A DNA stretch of 45,687 nucleotides, from NCBI GenBank assembly GCA_005887945.1, contig VBOL01000167.1, forward strand, positions 1-45,687, in the 5' to 3' direction. The notes beneath the pieces are model-generated. The model was given only the letters and a program-made list of their open reading frames with translations. It was not told the DNA's origin and ran no database searches. The translations under genes were made by a program, and so were the position numbers. This DNA is from Nitrospirota bacterium (GTDB taxonomy: Bacteria > Nitrospirota > Nitrospiria > Nitrospirales > Nitrospiraceae). Below are positions 41,466 through 45,687 of this stretch, one piece after another (the stretch's first letter is position 1; the number at the start of each line of letters is the position of its first letter).

Positions 41466-42413
41466 ATGTCGTCCAACAGCCTAAATTCACTCAACAAGTG
41501 GCTGCAAGACACGATCTTCAAGCCGTTGGAAGATAAGAAAATGCCGGTGATGGAGCACCTCGTGGAGCTCCAGGTCCGGCTGACGCGTGCGGTTATCATC
41601 ACCGCCGTGGTGTTTGTCGGCACTTTTTTCTATGCCGACATGTTGGTCAAGTGGCTTCGCATCCCCCTCCAGAACATGTTTAGGCCGGGCTCCCTGTCGT
41701 GGGTGCCGACCGATCTGCCGACCATTCCATTCGTCTTTCTCGCGCCGGCTGAAGCGTTATGGCAAAACGTCAAGGTGGCCGGGCTCTTTGCTCTCGTCGC
41801 CGTGACCCCGTACATTCTGTTGGAAGTCTGGCAATTCGTCGTGCCGGGACTCCATGCCCAGGAACGGCGCTTTGTCGGGCCGTTTGTGCTGTTGACTGCC
41901 GTGGCTTTTTACGCAGGGATAGGCTTTTCCTTTTTCTTCGTGCTTCCGTTTGCGCTGAATTTTTTGGTTTCCTATGGCGTCAACGCCGGCTTCATTCCCC
42001 AGATCTCCATTGCGCAGTATGTGGGAGTTGCCCTGTGGTTCTTGATGGTGTTCGGACTGATTTTTGAAGTCCCGCTCGCGATCACTCTCATGGCAAAATT
42101 TGGGTGGGTCGATGCGCCTTTTCTCAAGCGGTATCGCAAGTGGGCCCTGTTGGGGTCATTCATCTTTGCCGCAATTCTTACCCCAACGCCCGATCCCTTC
42201 AACCAATGTCTCATGGCCCTGCCGATGTATGGATTCTACGAAGTCGGCATTTTGAGCGCAGGGTTTTTCAACAAAAAGAAGCCGGTGTCGGGGGGGTCAG
42301 GTATGCCTGCCGTGGTCACCGCAGCAGTAGGAAACGGCAAGGCGCCGTCGGTGGGACTCCCTAACGTAGGAGAGGGCGACTACGTTGGCGTGCCAACAGA
42401 TCGACGACGATGA
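41466..42413 (+). CDS. tatC: TatC twin-arginine translocase subunit
   Basis: A 315-residue six-helix inner-membrane protein that recognises twin-arginine signal peptides. Signatures: the N-terminal MEHLVELQVRLTRAVIITAV (MxEHLxELRxRL-type), PYILLEVWQFVVPGLHAQERRF, the FSFFFVLPFALNFLVSYG helix and LMVFGLIFEVPL, then ILTPTPDPFNQCLMALPMYGFYEVGI. It has an unusually long soluble C-terminal tail (about 265-315, Gly/Val/Pro-rich). No tatA or tatB in the window. The neighbouring Mo-cofactor genes suggest folded molybdoenzymes as cargo, by inference. Confidence 0.95.
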   Translation: MSSNSLNSLNKWLQDTIFKPLEDKKMPVMEHLVELQVRLTRAVIITAVVFVGTFFYADMLVKWLRIPLQNMFRPGSLSWVPTDLPTIPFVFLAPAEALWQNVKVAGLFALVAVTPYILLEVWQFVVPGLHAQERRFVGPFVLLTAVAFYAGIGFSFFFVLPFALNFLVSYGVNAGFIPQISIAQYVGVALWFLMVFGLIFEVPLAITLMAKFGWVDAPFLKRYRKWALLGSFIFAAILTPTPDPFNQCLMALPMYGFYEVGILSAGFFNKKKPVSGGSGMPAVVTAAVGNGKAPSVGLPNVGEGDYVGVPTDRRR

Positions 42414-42461
42414 CGAGAACCGGCGGATCGGACGTAATGTTTTTTTATAGAAGGAAGATAC

Positions 42462-43415
42462 ATGGGTCGTGAATTGAACATCATTCAACCTCCCAGCTCC
42501 GGCGACAGTGATACTTGCGTATACATGTGGGCCTGCGCGATCTGCGATGAGAACGAAACCTGTCAGAAGGACAAGGAGGGGCACAGTCGCTGGTTGGTGG
42601 CCAAACGGATGGAGCGGATCGAATACAAAGTGCTCATCATGAGTAACAAGGGTGGAGTCGGAAAGAGTACCTGTACGACAAACCTCGCCGTGAGTCTCGC
42701 GCTCAAAGGGTGGCATGTCGGCATTTGCGACATGGATATCCATGGCCCGAACATTCCAAAGATGGTGGGGGCCGAAGGGCAGAAGCTCAAGATCAGCAGC
42801 TCAGGCGGGATTATCCCGTTTCAGGCGTATAACCTCAAGATTGCCTCGATGTCCTTCTTGTTGCAGAATTCGGACGATCCGATCATCTGGCGCGATGCGT
42901 ACAAGTATGAGTTCATCAACCAACTCTTGGGCGGTGTCGAGTGGCAGGATCTCAATTTTTTGTTTGTCGACTTACCTCCCGGAACCGGCAACGAATCGGT
43001 CACGACCATCGATCTGCTCGGCAATGTCAGCGGCGCGGTGATCGTTACGACGCCACAGGAAGTGGCCTTGCTGGATTCCCGCAAGTCGGTCACATTCTGC
43101 AAAGACAGCGAAGTCCCGATCATCGGGATTGTCGAAAACATGAGCGGGTTGGAGTGCCCCCATTGTCACAACCACATTGAGGTATTCCGGAAAGGCGGCG
43201 GGGAAGCCTCCGCGATCGATATGGGCGTGCCCTTCCTCGGGCGCATTCCGCTCGACCCCGATGTCGTGATCCAGTCTGACGCTGGTGAGCCATTTGCGAT
43301 GTTCAATTCCGACACGCCCACGGCCGAGTGCTATCACGAGATTGCCAACAAGGTCGAAGCGTTCTGCAAGAAGAGCGGGTCGCTTGTGAAAATCGCGTCC
43401 CGGCAGGGGCACTGA
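42462..43415 (+). CDS. NBP35/Mrp-type P-loop ATPase (Fe-S cluster carrier)
   Basis: A 317-residue ApbC/Mrp/NBP35-family ATPase that assembles or delivers iron-sulfur clusters. The deviant Walker A is KGGVGKST (residues 63-70), followed by DMDIHGPNIPKMVG, DLPPGTGNES, and the conserved CxxC in LECPHCHNH. An N-terminal Cys cluster C19, C25, C28, C34 (CVYMWACAICDENETC) resembles the extra Fe-S site of NBP35. ATG 42462 has AGAAGGAAG upstream. It starts 49 bases after tatC and precedes moeA by 14 bases, pointing to maturation of Fe-S/Mo enzymes. Confidence 0.9.
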   Translation: MGRELNIIQPPSSGDSDTCVYMWACAICDENETCQKDKEGHSRWLVAKRMERIEYKVLIMSNKGGVGKSTCTTNLAVSLALKGWHVGICDMDIHGPNIPKMVGAEGQKLKISSSGGIIPFQAYNLKIASMSFLLQNSDDPIIWRDAYKYEFINQLLGGVEWQDLNFLFVDLPPGTGNESVTTIDLLGNVSGAVIVTTPQEVALLDSRKSVTFCKDSEVPIIGIVENMSGLECPHCHNHIEVFRKGGGEASAIDMGVPFLGRIPLDPDVVIQSDAGEPFAMFNSDTPTAECYHEIANKVEAFCKKSGSLVKIASRQGH

Positions 43416-43428
43416 TGAAGGAGAGACT

Positions 43429-44727
43429 GTGAAGGCCACAGACGCGACAGAGGGGCTTACGCAGCTGCAGGAGGCGCAGCGGATCGTGTTGGAGGCCACG
43501 CCGACGCTGGGCTTGGAGAAGATTTCGATCCTCGATGCCCTTGGCCGTGTCCTCGGCGAGGACATTGTGGCGGAACGGGATAATCCACCCTGGGACAACA
43601 GTGCGATGGATGGGTTTGCGGTGCGGTGGGACGATATCAAGCAGGAGTATGCGATTCAGAAACCGGTGACGCTAACGGTGATCGAAGATGTAGCTGCAGG
43701 CAAGATGCCGTCAAAGTCCGTCGGCGCGGGGCAGGCGATTCGCATCATGACCGGGGCCCCGCTCCCGAAGGGGGCGGACACGGTCTTGAAGGTCGAAGAC
43801 ACTGAGCATACACCGGATTTCGTTCGCGTCTTCAAGCCGGAACAGCAAGGCGCTAACATTCGGCCTCAAGGCGAAGACGCCAAGAAGGGCGAGTGCATTA
43901 TCGGCAAGGGGACCCAGATTCGTCCGGGTGAAGCGGGGATGTTGGCGATCCTCGCGAAGTCGTTCATCTTTGCCTATCAACGGCCCCGGGTGGCAATCAT
44001 TTCGACCGGTGATGAATTGGCAGATTTGGATGAGCGGTTCAGCGAAGATAAAATCATCAACTCCAATAGCTACGGGATTGCGGCAGCGGTCCAGGAGGCT
44101 GGTGGCATTCCCCTGTTGCTGGGGATTGCGCGGGATACGCTTGCGGCGCTGAAGGAAAAGATTTCGCATGGACTGACGGCAGATATTCTGGTGCTGTCCG
44201 GTGGCGTGTCGATGGGCGATTACGATTTCACGAAGGCGGTCTTCCACGAACTGGGCGCAGAAATGAATTTCTGGAAGCTGGCGATCAGGCCAGGGCAGCC
44301 GCTTGCCTTCGGCAAGATTCAGGGGAAACTAGCCTTCGGCTTGCCGGGAAATCCCGTGTCCTCCATGGTGACGTTCGAGCAGCTCGTGCGGCCGGCGATG
44401 CTCAAAATGAGCGGACGCCGGAGTTATGGTCGGCCGGTCGTGCAGGCGATCTTTCAGGAGAGGTTTTCCAAACGGACAGACCGACGCCACTTTCTACGCG
44501 GTGTGCTCACTCGAGAGGACGGTGTCTTCAAGGTTCGAACGACCGGTGCGCAAGGGTCTGGAATGTTGACCTCCATGGTGAAGGCCAATTGTTTAATCGA
44601 TATCCCCGTCGAAGTTGAACGAGTGAACCCGGGCGATCCGGTATCGGTTCAACTGTTGAGTGGAGAAGCCTGGGCCAGCCATTCCGAGCATATTCATACC
44701 GGTCCTCACCGGCAGTCCTGTTGCTGA
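43429..44727 (+). CDS. moeA: molybdopterin molybdotransferase MoeA
   Basis: Inserts molybdate into adenylated molybdopterin, the last step of Moco synthesis. The 432-residue protein starts at GTG 43429 behind GAAGGAG. Signatures: DNSAMDGFAVRWDD, RIMTGAPLPKGADTV, ISTGDELADLDERF, the MoCF-type SGGVSMGDYDFTKAV, and GLPGNPVSSMVTFEQLVRPA. It follows the NBP35/Mrp gene and is separated from mobB by about 105 bases containing an inverted repeat. Confidence 0.96.
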   Translation: MKATDATEGLTQLQEAQRIVLEATPTLGLEKISILDALGRVLGEDIVAERDNPPWDNSAMDGFAVRWDDIKQEYAIQKPVTLTVIEDVAAGKMPSKSVGAGQAIRIMTGAPLPKGADTVLKVEDTEHTPDFVRVFKPEQQGANIRPQGEDAKKGECIIGKGTQIRPGEAGMLAILAKSFIFAYQRPRVAIISTGDELADLDERFSEDKIINSNSYGIAAAVQEAGGIPLLLGIARDTLAALKEKISHGLTADILVLSGGVSMGDYDFTKAVFHELGAEMNFWKLAIRPGQPLAFGKIQGKLAFGLPGNPVSSMVTFEQLVRPAMLKMSGRRSYGRPVVQAIFQERFSKRTDRRHFLRGVLTREDGVFKVRTTGAQGSGMLTSMVKANCLIDIPVEVERVNPGDPVSVQLLSGEAWASHSEHIHTGPHRQSCC

Positions 44728-44745
44728 TCCTGATAGGGAAAGGAT

Positions 44746-44822
44746 GTCAATAGTCATCAGTCACTAGTCGATGACGAGAATCATTCGTGATCGCCTTTGA
44801 CCGATGACGATTGACTATTGAC
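44746..44822. repeat. inverted repeat between moeA and mobB
   Basis: GTCAATAGTCA (44746-44756) is exactly inverted in TGACTATTGAC (44812-44822), with GTCGATGACGA and GACCGATGACGA as related inner units. This looks like an intergenic repeat; it could affect read-through into mobB. Confidence 0.5.
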
Positions 44823-44833
44823 CAGTTACACTC

Positions 44834-45358
44834 ATGGACGTACCTATTGTCTCGTTTGTCGGTCGGTCGAACAGCGGGAAAACCACGCTGATCGAGCGGG
44901 TGATTCCTGAGTTGGTCCGGGCCGGCTACAAGGTGGCAACGGTGAAACATGCCGGACACGGGTTTGACCTCGATACGGAAGGGAAAGATAGCTGGCGCCA
45001 CAAGCGAGCCGGTGCCAGCAGCGTGATGGTGCTCTCCAAAGGGAGTATGGCGATGTTTGCCGATGTGTCCGATCAGATGAATGTCGAAGACGTGCGGGAT
45101 CGGTTTCTCGATCACACCTACGACCTGATCATTGCCGAAGGATGGAAACACGAGGGGTATCCGAAGATTGTTATCGTCCGTGAGCAGATCGGCGAAATTC
45201 CTGTTTCCACTGAAGGGTTGCTCGCGGTGGTATCGGACAAGCCCATCGATCTGCACGTGCCGCTGTTCGGGTTGGACGATGTCGTCGGGGTGGCCGCCAT
45301 GATCATGAAGCAGTTCCCAAGGTCGCGGTCTCGTGCGGAGCATGGGCTGGAAACCTAA
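44834..45358 (+). CDS. mobB: molybdopterin-guanine dinucleotide biosynthesis protein MobB
   Basis: A 174-residue P-loop GTPase that assists formation of the guanine-dinucleotide form of Moco used by bis-MGD enzymes. Signatures: SFVGRSNSGKTTLIERVIPE, VATVKHAGHGFDLDTEGKDS with WRHKRAGASSVMVLSKG, and DLIIAEGWKHEGYPKIVIVR. It overlaps the start of the following cytochrome gene by 17 bases, so the two are expressed together. MobA is not in the window. Confidence 0.94.
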   Translation: MDVPIVSFVGRSNSGKTTLIERVIPELVRAGYKVATVKHAGHGFDLDTEGKDSWRHKRAGASSVMVLSKGSMAMFADVSDQMNVEDVRDRFLDHTYDLIIAEGWKHEGYPKIVIVREQIGEIPVSTEGLLAVVSDKPIDLHVPLFGLDDVVGVAAMIMKQFPRSRSRAEHGLET

Positions 45359-45687
45359 AGTGACCATCGCCCTGGCTCTCGTTGCCTGTGTCCTCGCGTT
45401 TGGCGCTGTGGCTACCCCTATCACGAGTCAGCCGACGTTCTGTGCCGATTGCCATACCATCGCGCCCTCCTATGAGAGTTGGGTGAAATCCTCGCATCGA
45501 GAGGTGGCCTGCGTCGCCTGCCACGTGCGACCGGGCATTGAGGGCTGGCTCCACGATAAAGCCTGGGCGGGGACGAAGGATGTGGCGATCTACCTGTTCG
45601 GCGCCCCGACTGATCCCCGTAATCTGCAGGCGAAAGTCGATTCCGCTGTCTGCCTGAGTTGTCATCGAAACATTCTTCGTATGTCCG
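45342..45687 (+). CDS. NapC/NirT-like multiheme cytochrome c, 3'-truncated by window edge
   Basis: The first 115 residues of a membrane-anchored multiheme cytochrome. ATG 45342 follows CGGAG. An N-terminal membrane helix (TIALALVACVLAFGAVATPI) leads to three CxxCH heme motifs so far: CADCH (C34-H38), CVACH and CLSCH. Sequence between (SYESWVKSSHREVACVACH; GIEGWLHDKAWAGTKDV) matches the NapC/NirT type that passes electrons from quinol to periplasmic enzymes. It overlaps mobB by 17 bases. The remainder lies beyond the window. Confidence 0.85.
   Translation, partial: MGWKPKVTIALALVACVLAFGAVATPITSQPTFCADCHTIAPSYESWVKSSHREVACVACHVRPGIEGWLHDKAWAGTKDVAIYLFGAPTDPRNLQAKVDSAVCLSCHRNILRMS

Noticed and set aside
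1-45687. CRISPR arrays and complete insertion sequences
   Set aside because: No regularly spaced direct repeats of CRISPR type and no transposase-like protein were found.

Overview
The window is a high-GC bacterial chromosome segment whose gene content points to Nitrospira or a close relative in Nitrospirota. The evidence is the combination of a Tol-Pal operon with two CpoB-like proteins, several small c-type cytochromes, a Tat/molybdenum-cofactor block ending in a NapC/NirT-type cytochrome, and intergenic repeat families of the kind that litter Nitrospira genomes. The genus is inferred from overall character; there is no rRNA in the window.

Layout. (1) 1-4504: glutamate synthase, with gltB cut by the window edge and gltD disrupted by a deletion that shifts frame. 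(2) 5045-6525: two gene cassettes, each ending in a well-formed attC site, with no integrase nearby (a CALIN-type array). Both encode small proteins with an R-x(4-6)-H motif typical of HEPN domains. A hairpin-rich stretch follows. (3) 6875-9479: DUF5069 protein, a small exported Ala/Pro/Lys-rich protein, two paralogous proteins of unknown function separated by a repeat, and a 54-residue Cys-rich protein. (4) 9480-16838: an NlpC/P60-like lipoprotein, a Ycf46-like AAA+ ATPase broken by two one-base losses, a SUMF1-fold protein, a coiled-coil lipoprotein, an MBL hydrolase, an exported DUF151 protein, a methyltransferase with an in-frame TGA, and a PEGA-like lipoprotein. (5) 16407-20516, minus strand: LpoA-like protein, M50 protease, trpS and the small lipoprotein, closely packed. 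(6) 20644-21959: Xer recombinase, tRNA-Val(TAC) and tRNA-Asp(GTC). (7) 22034-35001: tolQ-tolR-tolA-tolB-pal-cpoB-cpoB2, then mutL, miaA, mtnP, a PfkB kinase, a TPR lipoprotein and a RodZ-like protein, all on the plus strand with many overlaps. (8) 35002-39883: a repeat-rich zone with a MITE-like element, a monoheme cytochrome c, a caspase-fold lipoprotein lacking both catalytic residues, and another lipoprotein. (9) 39884-45687: htrA, tatC, an NBP35/Mrp ATPase, moeA, mobB and the start of a NapC/NirT-like multiheme cytochrome. This block fits maturation and export of a molybdoenzyme plus its electron transfer.

The most interesting item is the pair of HEPN cassettes. A second theme is several genes with deletions, frameshifts or a stop (gltD, the Ycf46-like gene, the methyltransferase, probably the LpoA-like gene). 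That could be real decay or consensus errors in the assembly.
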